Positions 36,501 through 51,500 of a stretch of DNA of 64,000 bases are shown here, piece after piece (position 1 is the stretch's first letter; each line of letters opens with the position of its first letter). The translations under genes and the position numbers were made by a program. Under the pieces are notes generated by a model that worked only from the letters and a program-made list of their open reading frames with translations, was not told the DNA's origin and made no database searches. The DNA comes from Atrina japonica (taxonomy: Eukaryota > Mollusca > Bivalvia > Pterioida > Pinnidae): assembly GCA_030159075.1 (NCBI GenBank), contig BROG01000031.1, positions 429,501-493,500 of the forward strand, read 5' to 3'.

Positions 36501-39500
36501 GGTTAAGTCACTGTCTGAACCACTGGTGAAATAACTGTCTAAAACCACTGCTGAGGTTACTGTCTGAACCACTGGTGAAATAACTGTCTGTACCACTGGT
36601 TAAGACAATGCCTGAACCACTGATTAAGTCATTGTCTGTACCACTGCTGAGGTCACTGTCTGAACCACTGGTGAAATACCTGTCTAAATCACTTGTTAAG
36701 TCACTATCTGAACCACTGATTAAGTCACTGTCTGTACCACTGCTGAGGTCACTGTCTGAACCACTGGTGAAATACCTGTCTAAATCACTTGTTAAGTCAC
36801 TATCTGAACCACTGACTAAGTCACTGTCTGTACCACTGTTGAGGTCACTGTCTGAACCACTAGTGAAATACCTGTCTGTACCACTGGTGAAATAACTGTC
36901 TGAACCACTGGTGAAATAACTGTCTAAATCACTGGTTAAGTCACTATCTGAACCACTGATTAAGTCACTGTCTGTACCACTGCTGAGATCACTGTCTGAA
37001 CCACTGGTGAAATACCTGTCTAAATCACTGGTTAAGTCACTATCTGAACCACTGATTAAGTCACTGTCTAAAACCACTGCTGAGGTCACTGTCTGAACCA
37101 CTGGTGAAATAACTGTCTGTACCACTGGTGAAATAACTGTCTGAACCACTGGTGAAATAACTGTCTAAATCACTGGTTAAGTCACTATCTGAACCACTGA
37201 TTAAGTCACTGTCTAAAACCACTGCTGAGGTCACTGTCTGAACCACTGGTGAAATAACTGTCTGTACCACTGGTGAAATAACTGTCTGAACCACTGGTGA
37301 AATAACTGTCTAAATCACTGGTTAAGTCACTATCTGAACCACTGATTAAGTCACTGTCTAAAACCACTGCTGAGGTCACTATCTGAACCACTGGTGAAAT
37401 AACTGTCTAAATCACTGGTGAAATAACTGTCTGAACCACTGGTGAAATAACTGTCTAAATCACTGGTTAAGATAATGCCTGAACCACTGATTAAGTCACT
37501 GTTTAAAACCACTGCTGAGGTCACTGTCTGAAACACTGGTGAAATAACTGTCTGTACCACTGGTGAAATAACTGTCTGAACCACTGGTGAAATAACTGTC
37601 TAAATCACTTGTTAAGTCACTATCTGAACCACTGATTAAGTAACTGTCTAAAACCACTGCTGAGGTCACTGTCTGAACCACTGGTGAAATAACTGTCTAA
37701 ATCACTGGTGAAATAACTGTCTGAACCACTGGTGAAATAACTGTCTAAATCACTGGTTAAGTCACTATCTGAACCACTGATCAAGTCACTGTCTGTACCA
37801 CTGGTGAAATAACTGTCTGAACCACTGGTGAAGACACTGTTTGAATTACTGGTTAAGTCACTGTCTGAATCACTTGTGAGGTCACTCTCTGAACAAATGG
37901 TGAAGTCACTGTCTGAATCACCTGTGATGTCACTGTCTGGACCACCAGTGAGTTCACTGTCTGAATCACTAGTGAGGTCACTGTTTAAACCACTGATGAA
38001 GTCACTGTCTGAACAAATGGTTAAGTCACTGTCTGAACCAGTAAGTCAACTGACAAAATTTTTTGTTATAGCCAGCTTAATTTCATGCAGAATTTGCCTT
38101 TAGTATGTCAACTGGCAAACTTCTTAACAAACTTCATAATAAATTTTCTAATGTAGTCAGCTACGGGTAGTTCCTAGTGCAAAATGTCCATAATCTTAAA
38201 ATATGCCTACTCAACCTCTGATTGGTCAAACAAATTGACAGTCAAACAAAACATAAATAGGTACAGAAAAGGTCATTTATAAGAATGATCTTTGTATAGT
38301 TTGAGTTTTTCAGTCAATTTATCAATTGTACCCATAATTTTCAGATAAGACCTACCCATGTATAGGAAAACTGTTTGCTTTGAGAGGATACGATGGTGAA
38401 ATACTGTGGGAAACTTATACTAGAACCGGAGTCTTGTTAATGAATTGCGTGGACTTTGACATCAACCAGGATGGCAAAAAAGATTGTATTGTTTCTGGGA
38501 GAACAACAACAATTGAGGCAATCAACATAAAAAATGGTAAATATCATTTGGTATGATAATTACAGTGAAATCTTGTTATACTCTACCACCATTAGTTCAG
38601 TCCAAATTTGACATTGTAAAGGGGTATAGGAAATCTTAAATCAAATTATAGGGAAAATTGGAAAAATGAACTTTCAAAAATTGTGGTGTAAAGCAAATGA
38701 AATGGTGGCATTATAAAGATGTTTTACTGTACTAGAAAATATTGTGACAGAACATTAAGAATAGATAATTTATGTAGAGAAATGGTTACAATCATAAATT
38801 TGAGGACGTGGTCTTACTGATATTGAAGATAAAATAATTCCATTTTCCTGAAATTGTTAGTCTGTTTCCCAGTTTACTGGTAATCGCAAGAACTAACAAA
38901 ATTGAATCTGCATGCAAAAAATTCAGATCCAAAATGGATTACGCAAAAACTTGAAAATGGTCTATTTAATACAATTGTGTGATTTTCGTGTAAATTATGA
39001 GGAAGAAAAATGGTATCAGCTCTATTGCCCTCAGAATACATTAGAACATATACCCACTCGAGGGCTGAAGGCAATGTTGAATAGTTGAACAGAATCTAAA
39101 GTTACTTAGCATGAAGGCAGCTCATGCAATGTTCACGGAGGTGTAACAATACAAACATAATAAAGTCACATCAAATATAAAAATATAGAGAGTGACAATA
39201 GTTTATTTATTACTCAAAATAAATTTAAAGATGTCTCACCTTGACCAGATACATACTTTATACACTTTGATAAATGATGTATTAGATATGGAGGAGATTG
39301 TAATTGAAAATCTGCCTAATTTCAACTTGAAACAAGAGATCCCAGAGGAATCTTGGCACTCACCATACAATGTTTTGTCTGTTCTATGACAGACTGTTTT
39401 TCTCTTATTTTGTGCCTCAACATTGAATTTGAACTTAAATCTATATTTCTGTGAAATACTTTTTTCACAAGATTATAGCAAAACTGAACTTGAACTGAAC

Positions 39501-42500
39501 ATAATTACATTTTCAGAGAGAATGAAATTCAACAGGGCCGACAGGTGTCCATCTTGGATTTTGATCACTCTGAAAATGTAATATGCACATCTAGACCTCA
39601 GCAGGAACCTCCATAATCAATTTCAAAAAATTCCTTCAGTACTTACTGAGATATAGGGGTAACATATTTATATTATCAAAATCCAAGATTGCCACCTGTC
39701 AGTCATGTTGGAATCCAATCTGTCTGAAAATGTCATATGTACAACAAGACCTCACAGGAAACCTTCATGTCAAATTTCAAGGAGATCCTTTCAGTCCTTT
39801 TTGAGAAATAGCAATAAAAACTTCCTATGGTCAAAATCCAAGATGGCCACCTGTCGGCCATATTGAATTCCAATCTCTCTGAAACTGGAATATGCAGAAC
39901 TAGATCTTAAGGGGAACCTTGATGTCAAATTTCAAGATCATTTTCTGAGAAATAGTTGTAACAAACTTTCTTTGGTCACAATCAAAGATGGTCGCCTGAT
40001 GATGAAATGTTATCAACAACAGATGGAACTGATTGCTAGAATCCATTCATCTATTCAACGGCTGGCTACCTGTGGAATAGTTGAATAGGGCTAAAATCTA
40101 TTCAGCTATTCAATGGCTGGCTACCTGTGGAATAGTTGAACAGGGTTAAAATCTATTCATCTATTCAACTGCTGGCTACCTATGGAATAGTTGAATAGGG
40201 TTAAAATCTATTCATCTATTCAACATTTGCTTGTTGATACCTGTAGAATAGTAAAAATAAACCACCAAAAACACAAAGGATGATGTCATCAACATTTTTT
40301 AAATACATGTACATGTATGTATATTATTTTCAGTTTAACATCTATGGCTTGGTGATGATAGATACATGTACATGTATGTATATTATTTTCAGGTAAACAT
40401 CTATGGCTTGGTGATGATAGATACATGTACATGTATGTATATTATTTTCAGGTAAACATCTATGGCTTGGTGATGATAGATACATGTACATGTATGTATA
40501 TTATTTTCAGGTAAACATCTATGGCTTGGTGATGATAGATACATGTACATGTATGTATATTATTTTCAGGTAAACATCTATGGCTTGGTGATGATAGATA
40601 CATGTACATGAATGTATATTTATTTTCAGGTAAACATCTATGGCTTGGTGATGATAGAAACATGTACATGTATGTATATTATTTTCAGGTAAACATCTAT
40701 GGCTTGGTGATAATAGATACATGTACATGTATGTATATTGTTTTCAGTTAAACATCTATGGCTTGGTGATGATAGATACATGTACATGTATGTATATATT
40801 ATTTTCAGGTAAACATCTATGGCTTGGTGATGATAGATACATGTACATGTATGTATATTATTTTCAGGTAAACATCTATGGCTTGGTGATGATAGATACA
40901 TGTACATGTATGTATATATTATTTTCAGGTAAACATCTATGGCTTGGTGATGATAGATACATGTACATGTATGTATATTATTTTCAGGTAAACATCTATG
41001 GCTTGGTGATGATAGATACATGTACATGAATGTATATTTATTTTCAGGTAAACATCTATGGCTTGGTGATGATAGAAACATGTACATGTATGTATATTAT
41101 TTTCAGGTAAACATCTATGGCTTGGTGATGATAGATACATGTACATGTATGTATATATTATTTTCAGGTAAAACATCTATGGCTTGGTGATGATAGATAC
41201 ATGTACATGTATGTATATTATTTTCAGGTAAACATCTATGGCTTGGTGATGATAGATACATGTACATGTATGTATATATTATTTTCAGGTAAACATCTAT
41301 GGCTTGGTGATGATAGATACATGTACATGTATGTATATTATTTTCAGGTAAACATCTATGGCTTGGTGATGATAGATACATGTACATGTATGTATATTAT
41401 TTTCAGGTAAACATCTATGGCTTGGTGATGATAGATACATGTACATGTATGTATATTATTTTCAGGTAAACAACTATGACTTGGTGATGATAGATACATG
41501 TACATGTATGTATATTATTTTCAGGTAAACATCTATGGCTTGGTGATGATAGATACATGTACATGTATGTATATATTATTTTCAGTTAAACATCTATGGC
41601 TTGGTGATGATAGATACATGTACATGTATGTATATTATTTTCAGGTAAACATCTATGGCTTGGTGATGATAGATACATGTACATGTATGTATATATTATT
41701 TTCAGGTAAACATCTATGGCTTGGTGATAATAGATACATGTACATGTATGTATATTATTTTCAGGTAAACATCTATGGCTTGGTGATGATAAATATTTTG
41801 AGAGTTTATGGAATATATACCAAGTATTAGCTTTACCAGACTTCAACAATGATGGTGTCAAAGAAGTCTTATTGGTACATGGAGGGGATCCCAATATAGC
41901 GGCTGAGGTCATTTGATATATACAAATCATTAAATCAACAAAGATATTGTAATTTTAATCAATCATTTTGTATTGTTGTACCATTTTGTTTATATGTGTA
42001 CTCTGTAGTGCTAACAGTAGTAAAGTGTAAAAATTAATGCAGAGTATCAACAGGTCTACATGTGACAAAGTGTATCCACAAGTGTATATGTGACAGAATA
42101 TATCCACAGGTGTATATGTGACAGAATATATCAACAGGTATATATGTGACAGAGTGTATCCACAGGTGTATATGTGACAGAGTGTATCAACAGGTGTATA
42201 TGTGACAGAATATATCAACAGGTATATATGTGACAGAGTGTATCCACAGGTGTATATGTGACAGAGTGTATCATTAGGTGTATATGTGACAGAGTGTATC
42301 CTTAGGTGTATGTGTGACAAAGTGTATCAACTGGTGTTCATGTGACAAAGTGTATCAACAGGTGTGCATTTGGCAGAGTGTATCAATAGGTGGACACATG
42401 ACAGTGTGAATCAATATGTATATATGTGATTGAGTGTATCATTAGATGTACATGTGATAGAGTGTATCAACAGGTATATATGTGAAAGAGTGTATCAACA

Positions 42501-45500
42501 GGTATATATGTGACAGAGTGTATCAATAGGTGTACATGTGATAGAGTGTATCAACAGGTATATATATGACAGTATCAACAAGTGTACATGTCACAAAGTG
42601 TATCAACAGGTATGCATGTGACAGAGTGTATCAATAGGTGTACAGATGACAGTGTAAATCACATATGACAGAGTGTATCAACAGGTAAATATGTGACAGA
42701 GTGTATCAACAGTATATATATGTGACAGAGTGAATCAACAGGTGTACATATGACAGAGTGTATCAACAGGTGTACATATGACAGAGTGTATCAACAGGTA
42801 TATATGTGACAGAGTGTATCCTTAGGTGTATGTGTGACAAAGTGTATCAACAGGTGTGCATGTGGCAGAGTGTATCAATAGATGGACACATGACAGTGTG
42901 AATCAACAGGTATATATGTGACAGAGTGTATCATTAGGTGTAAATGTGATAGAGTGTATCAACAGGTGTATATGTGACAGGGTATAAACAGTTGTATATG
43001 TGACAGAGTAAATCACATATGACAGGGTGTATCAACAGGTGTATATGTGACAGAGTATATCATTAGGTGTACATATGACAGAGTGTATCAACAGGTATAT
43101 ATGTGACAGAGTGTATCATTAGGTGTAAATGTGATGGGGTGTATCAACAGGTATATATGTGACAGATTATATCAACATGTGTATATGTGACAGAGTGTAT
43201 CAACAGGTGTGCATGTGTCTGTGTATCAACAGGTGTACATATGACAGAGTGTGTTCATAAGTATATGTTACAGATCAGGGGCCAGTTTCACTTAACATTG
43301 CAGCTTTACTTGCAAATGTATACATAACTCAAGTTACATTTTTATTTACATGTAAGTAGTTTCAGTTTCACAAAAAACATAAACATATGCTTACTCGTTT
43401 GCCTATACTAAGTTACGTGTGAAATTAGTAGTCGTTTGGAGCTGATGTAAGATACAACCTTTAGTGAAACTCAGTTTAGACATAAGTCTAGATTTACGCC
43501 TACAGGTAAAGTTATGATATCTAGTGAAGCTTGCCCCAAAAGTGTATACAGATATGTATAAGAATACAGGATTTTTCACATTTATTTATAATTCCTAATT
43601 TATGGAATGATGAACAAAAGACGAGATGTATTATGAAATGTGTCTCAATTTTAGCTGGGACAAACACAGACATTTGTACAAACAAATTATGTAACATAAG
43701 TGTACAAGTTTTTCTGAATTAATAGGAGCATGACAGGAAACCTGGCAGGTTGATTATCTTAGATGGTAAAACAGGTAAAACCTTTGGAAAGCGGTACATG
43801 GACTTCCCAGATTCTAAAGAAAGCTACCAGAGTCCAGTCCTATACACATGTTCCGATGGATCTCAGTACATTTTACTTGGTAGCGGAGGTGAAACAGTCC
43901 CAGGTTTGTGGATATATTTTTAAATCAAGTTCAAATTTGGATTTTTTCAATCTCTCAGAAAAATATTTCAAACTCTCTGCTTCGTTTATCTTAATAAATT
44001 GTGATGTCTTCCTGGTGAGTTAAAAAAATGGAAATGACAGTTTTATGTAGTGTAATGTTAATGATTAAAAGTTGAACATTCATTGGTCAACTACTACTTT
44101 GATTATGACCTCTGTTTAAGAGACCATCTGTTTTGAGGGAACCACATATCTGTAGTATCATTGTATGCCCTATTTAGGATACCATAAGCATGAAGGTTTG
44201 TTTTAAAAAATCAACAACAAACTTAATAATAGTATACTGAACATTCTTTCTAATTATATATTCCACCAACCATTTATACATGAATCAAGTAAAATCCATT
44301 GAGAATATCTTTGAAAACTTGCTTTGAATTTGATAGCCATTTTGTATACATGTATACAAATACATATTCTGTGTACTTAATTCACTTTCGGTGACCACAA
44401 GTTGTACAGTACTAATCACAATATATGTTCAGTATTTTATATATTCTGACCACGAGCGAGTCATATGACTTCTAAGAGTAGAAATACTGCTGTTCTTTTG
44501 GTAGGAAAAAAATTTGGTAACTCTGCATTTTCAGTGTTTTATAAGAAACCAGAAACTTATAAAAAAAATTACAGTGTAAAAGCAATATAAAAAAAATAAT
44601 AAAAATAGAAAAAATATTTGTGTTGAAATAACCTCTTTGAAGTGCATTTTCTGGAATCTGTCAAAATATGTTTACACAAGCAGTAGACAGAGGATGGTGA
44701 CCTGGTACACACTTTCGGTATGTAATATGTTAGACATGGTGGTCCAAGTGACAGGTTTCACTGTATTGTTATCTTTTTAGAGAGTGAATATTGATTGAAA
44801 AGGTGTAAAAGTGCACAGTGAAAGAATAACCAGAATTTCTCTAAATTATTGATCTGAGATTTGACAGTTGTGTAATGCTCAATACTCCTGTAAAGTCAAG
44901 ATATCACTGACAATGGCTGATAGCAGTTGAAAGGTCTGACTAGCAAGAAGGGGAGTCTGGGATTAATTCTTGGTACATGTCATAACTGATACTACTTTTT
45001 GAAACTTGGTTACTGTTCTGTTGCCAAGCACATGACATTTAAAGTGAATAACACAGGTAATTTGGGTGAGATTGAAGAACTATTTAATGGTGGGCACTGT
45101 ATATTAACCTCTTCACCCAAATTATCTAAATGGATTATATTCTCTTCTCTACTGTCTTAGACGGGTTTATTATGGTCTGTAGTATTAAAAGGTTCCCAAA
45201 TCTTCATTTCATTAGTATATTAATAGCACAATTTAATTAAGGATTGTTTTTCAATTTTTTTTTTCATGAGCCATTGCATGTATATTCCATGTTTTTCAAA
45301 ATATGAAAAATAATCTTTGTATTTATATATATTTCCATTTTCCTTGAATCTGTAGTCAGTTGGATACAAAATACATTCTATATAATTGACTTTCGGGGGA
45401 GGTTTTCATATGACTTAACAGCAGTATGTCAAGCATTGAATATAAATGCAACCGGTCTGTATACCGGTACTTGCAATGAGGGAAATAACAGTCCATATGA

Positions 45501-48500
45501 AAATATATTCTGATATTCTTTACCTTAAACTAGTGAAATGTCTTAACAAAGCAATAAAAAAACACAGACTCAAAGTAAACTTTAAATAATGTTCTAAATT
45601 CTAGCATTTATTTGATTTATACAGTGTTAATGTACAAATTATTGTTTGTAACAGGCGACTTCATGATGATCTCAGTGCCAGATCTTTATAGATATATCAT
45701 GAAATTAGATGAATCGGCAAAAGTTCCAAATGTACGAGGTTCCTACAGACAATGGCCTCACAAAAGACGTGACAGGAAAACTGGAATCATAGTTTTATAT
45801 CGGTATGTCAGATTTTACACGATACACATGTACAGCAACTTGCCAAAAGTTTATAGACATTATCATTTTTACGAGTTGATTGCTAAGTTGTTTATTTGGA
45901 ACAAGTCAGCACATTTTGCAGTATGGGGTTAATGACAGATTATATTGACGGAGAATTACACATGTATGTGCATTTCAGCAAGATAAACTCAACTTCAAGA
46001 TTGAAATTTCCAAATCACACTTTTATTGGTATATTTTGCTTTTTAAAATTAGGAAAATATAGTAACAATTCGCTGAAAAATATAGGTCTACAAGACTTGT
46101 TGAAATATATGCTATTAAAGGTCAGTTTAGCGTCCTTTAGGAATTTCAACATACTTTTGCTTTAGAATGTTACTTTTCAATTATTTTTTACCATTATACT
46201 CTTGTGATAGAATTGACATTAAAAGCGATAGACTGGACTGTTAACAATTCTTGTGCACGATTAATATGCAAATGAAGTTTGGTCAAGTTTCCCTTACTGT
46301 GTATTGGCAAGGTCTGTCTGTGAAGTTGGACATATAAGTTGTGTCATTCTTCATTCACAACTGATGAGAAACTCGCATCAGTCTTTGGAGTTGGGAAAAT
46401 GTTTTACATATATCCAAAGTCCGGGATAAGGCAAAAGCTCAAGGGACCCTACTTTGGCCCCCTTCGTAAGAACCAATGCCAAAATATAAATAAAATATCT
46501 TAAATTTTTAAATCTCTTGTGTGTTTAATTTCGCCTACAATTTGTTCTTCTTTTCACATTTGTTGATGGTGCTCAGGTGAGCAAAACCCTGGTTTGGCAC
46601 TTTTTCAATTGCAATTGATCATTCACTCACCTTTACTATTTGTATATGAATATCACTGGACCTGATATTATTTTCACAAAATATTTAGGAATATAAGAAT
46701 TTATATAGCTATATAGCTATAATTTGTACATCGAGTACAAGCAGTAAAAGTAGAAAAAATGAAATAATTTCTTTGGTAAACACAACTAATGCTCCTTTAT
46801 ATTGTATGTCATATGCCACTAGTTATATTAGAATATGATATCAATAATTACAGGGGTGCAACTAAAGGTGTGATGGTACCCCCTCTGATAACCGACGTCA
46901 ATCAGGACGGTGTTGATGATATCGTCATGTCAGTGTATGATGGACATGTCATACTGTTTGACGGGAAAACAATGAACCAGGTCTGGTCTACTGATTTTCC
47001 AAACATGGAGTCCTATAGGTGAGCCTTCAGATATATATATATAATTTAAAGCAAGCGTTTAAGAGTCGAGATCAGCTGGACTATGAAGCAAATATGTCTA
47101 TGCTTAGTTTCTTGTTGCACTAACTCAATTTGAGTTTTGTCTGTAGTATCTTTATTCGATTACCTGGGTAAAAATGGCTTCATATTACAAAGTAAACATC
47201 AAACATCATTTTAAAGTATAGCAAATATGATGCCAAATATGATTGTAGTGTTAATGTTAAATGATTAACGAGGTTTAGTTGAAATATAGGCTAAGGTATC
47301 AAATTGTAACTATCTAAGGAAATGATTAGAACTTCTCCACTTACAAGTTTATTACATATCACCTTTACAAAATACAGTCGTACCTCGTTATCTCAAAGTC
47401 GTTGCGACCAAGTAAAATAAACGGGTCCTCGAGTTAAAAGGTCTTTCACTAAAAAGAATCCTGATTCCTCTCATATACAACTCACGAATTGCAAGAATAC
47501 TTGATGGCTTACATGTATATATTGTATGTAAACCCGAATTATTGTGAAGATTTTTATTCATGGTATATAAAAAAAAATTACACAGAAAGCATATTTTTTA
47601 GCACTAGCCATATCATTAAATGATAATGTAAAAAAAAATTAACCTCGAGATAACTGGTTACTTTCACATTGAAATCGAGACCATGTTTAAACATCGACAT
47701 TAGCATTTTTTTTTTAAACTTTTCGGATCTCAAGTTATTAGGTCATTTTTAGTAAGGTATAGAAGGCAAATCGCTGGGACTGGTGCTTGTTCTTGAGTTA
47801 ACCGGGTAAATCGAGATTACCAATCTCGACAGAACAAGTTTTAACTGTAGTTCCAAATTTGACGTAAATTATGAAGAACATGATTAAATGTCTTGAAACT
47901 ACAGTATTGTATTTTTGTCAAACCAACTTTGAACCCTGATAAATCTTTACCCCTTTTACTTTTTTACCAGCTTTCATAGGTTTACCATAATTTTTTTTTA
48001 GTACTCCCGCCCCTGGGTACTTCAATGATGACGAAACCCTGGATTTCATGGTTCACTGGAGCACTGGTGCATGGCCATTCTATAATGACTCACAGGTATA
48101 AAAAATGTTCATTACATTTGTCATCAGGTTATGTTCAGAAACTTGAAAAAATAAATTATAAGAGAGATTATTATAGTACATACAAAATGCCAAAAGATCA
48201 AGTGAAATATTGTTTGAACAATACTACTCAGCGATTTTGTGTTATGAAACAACTTCCTTTCAGAATAGTTACCTATCTTGGGTCTATATGTGCAAATTGA
48301 AGTGTAAACCCAAATCACATGACAATAAGGGTGAAATCTATCGTTCAAACTGGTATGGTACGTCAGCAGGAACAAACACATTCCAAAGTTATCAACACTC
48401 TAGAAATTTTTACAACAAAATATCAACCCTCTTCATGCAGGATATTTCTATTGAATATTCACACATATTCTATAAACATTTTCAAGGAATACATTCATAT

Positions 48501-51500
48501 CAGCAACAAATTTCAACAAGGAATAATGAGTAATGCAAAAGGCCTTGACTGGCAACTTTCTGCAGACTTTTCAATTATGACATCAAAATTAAATGACTCA
48601 TCAGATATTTGTGTGATTAAGACAATCAAATGATGTCAGACATTGTACATGGACAGCCATATGTCAAGCATTTGTCAGTTAGTCATTTAATTTAAATCTG
48701 ATTTCAGAAAGTAATCATAGATGGCAAAGATGGCTCTGTGATGTGGAAAATGAACCTGAGGAACTATGAAATGGCTTCAGACCTGACATTACAGACAACA
48801 GAACCACATAGAGATGTATTTGTATTTAAAGTAAAAGGACGAGATGCCAAATATTACTACGACATCAATGGTGAAATACATGGTGTTGGTGTTCAAAGAA
48901 AGGTATATAATTTTACATTTTATACAAGAACCCCATGATCCAAAACAACCTTAATGGTCCCTAGTACAGTTTGAAGATATATATTTATCTGTGACAAAAA
49001 TTACAGGCCAGTCCAAATTTGTCATTGGGGGTGAATGATAAAAATCAACTTTACCTTTGTACATGTTGTAAACAAGGTTATGGTAGTTTAAATAGGTTTG
49101 ACTCTACTGGTTGGTGACCAGGTCTCGCAAATGCAGGTACCAATTCTTACCAAAGCAGTAGTTTCACAGTAGAAAATCTGTGAATGTTTCAGCATGCACA
49201 GCCATTCAAACAGATGATAAAATTAGGATTACAGTATTCAGTGTGCCTGAGAATTAGTCAGATACAAGCCCCCAAACTACATTTGCAACCACTCCCCATA
49301 CTGTCACATGTTCTGGTGAAAAATCGGTGCTCAGGAAGAACTGGTATAGCTAGCCAGTAGAGTAAAATACATAAGTGTTGGTTATAATTTGTAACCAGGT
49401 AGGCCTATACCTGCCATACATGTCATATATGCAGTGATTTTAACATTGACAGGTGATGTTTATTTTGTTTGATGACGGATATAATTTGTAACCAGGTATA
49501 CCTGCCATACATGTCATATTTGCAGTGATTTTAACATTGACAGGTGATGTTTATTTTGTTTGATGACGGATATAATTTGTAACCAGGTATACCTGCCATA
49601 CATGTCATATTTGCAGTGATTTTAACATTAACAGGTGATGTTTATTTTGTTTGATGACGGATATAATTTGTAACCAGGTATACCTGCCATACATGTCATA
49701 TTTGCAGTGATTTTAACATTGACAGGTGATGTTTATTTTGTTTGATGACAGATATAATTTGTGACCAGGTATACCTGCCACACATGTCATATTTGCAGTG
49801 ATTTTAACATTGACAGGTGATGTTTATTTTGTTTGATGACGGATATAATTTGTGACCAGGTATACCTGCCATACATGTCATATTTGCAGTGATTTTAACA
49901 TTGACAGGTGATGTTTATTTTGTTGATGACGGATATAATTTGTGTATTGATGACATGTCATATTTGCAGTGATTTTAACATTGACAGGTGATGTTTATGT
50001 TGTTTGATGACAGATATAATTTGTAACCAGGTATACCTGCCATACATGTCATACTTGCAGTGATTTTAACATTGACAGGTAATGTTTATTTTGTTTGATG
50101 ACAGATATAATTTGTAACCAGGTATACCTGCCATACATGTCATATTTGCAGTGATTTTAACATTGACAGGTGATGTTTATGTTGTTTGATGACAGATATA
50201 ATTTGTAACCAGGTATACCTGCCATACATGTCATACTTGCAGTGATTTTAACATTGACAGGTGATGTTTATTTTGTTTGATGACAGATATAATTTGTAAC
50301 CAGGTATACCTGCCACACATGTCATACTTGCAGTGATTTTAACATTGACAGGTGATATTTATTTTGTTTGATGACGGATATAATTTGTAACCAGGTATAC
50401 CTGCCACACATGTCATATTTGCAGTGATTTTAACATTGACAGGTGATATTTATTTTGTTTGATGACGGATATAATTTGTAACCAGGTATACCTGCCACAC
50501 ATGTCATATTTGCAGTGATTTTAACATTGACAGGTGATGTTTATTTTGTTTGATGACGGATATAATTTGTAACCAGGTATACCTGCCACACATGTCATAT
50601 TTGCAGTGATTTTAACATTGACAGGTGATATTTATTTTGTTTGATGACGGATATAATTTGTAACCAGGTATACCTGCCATACATGTCATATTTGCAGTGA
50701 TTTTAACATTGACAGGTGATGTTTATTTTGTTTGATGACGGATATAATTTGTAACCAGGTATACCTGCCACACATGTCATATTTGCAGTGATTTTAACAT
50801 TGACAGGTGATATTTATTTTGTTTGATGACGGATATAATTTGTAACCAGGTATACCTGCCACACATGTCATATTTGCAGTGATTTTAACATTGACAGGTG
50901 ATGTTTATTTTGTTTGATGACGGATATAATTTGTAACCAGGTATACCTGCCATACATGTCATATTTGCAGTGATTTTAACATCGACAGGTATTGTTTATT
51001 TTGTTTGATGACAGATATAATTTGATGATTCTGTTGCTTAATTCCAATTATACTGGTATGGTAATTACTTTACTAACCCATAAAAGTTTGAAAAGTATCA
51101 AAACTAAAATTATTAACATTTTTTGCTCATTATAGATACAAAAAAGACATGAGTCATCAAACCTTGATAATAATGAGAATGAAGATGAAGGATTAACAGG
51201 TTTGTTTTAAGCTTTTATCCCCGGAGATAGAACATTAGAGCGGAACCATACATTGTTTTGGCATGTTTGTTGGTTTGTCTATTTGGCTTTCTGTCAAGTA
51301 ATTTTGAGTTTCTTGATATTTCCCAAGTTCCTTTCTTACATCTTGCTTATCAGTCATTATGTCTTTGACTTTGGCATTATGTTTATAATATTTACGTCAC
51401 ATTTATCAACACTCTGATTTATGTACACCTACCATGTTTGTAGAATCTGTCAATTGAAAAGAGGATACTGTACAACTCAGCTAACTCATTGTAGGTGTAA

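Larger units (their letters stand above)
38537..41764 (+). other. Intron 3
   Basis: Holds, in order, a TA-flanked MITE (38563-38729), diverged repeats at 39470-40005, a ~64-bp repeat at 40035-40235, and the splice-site array at 40325-41764. The small frame at 39192-39389 has no splice support. Confidence 0.75.
41908..43725 (+). other. Intron 4
   Basis: Mostly a 28-bp array (42050-43265) followed directly by a MITE (43278-43537). Confidence 0.8.

Noticed and set aside
40460..41930. Frames encoding repeated LSSPSHRCLPENN or GKHLWLGDDRY motifs
   Set aside because: Translations of the acceptor array. The sense frame copies the start of exon 4 but is broken by frame changes and stops between units.
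48124..48633. Overlapping plus and minus frames of 85-107 residues in intron 8
   Set aside because: AT-rich composition, contradictory frames, no splice support; the flanking exons join in phase without them.
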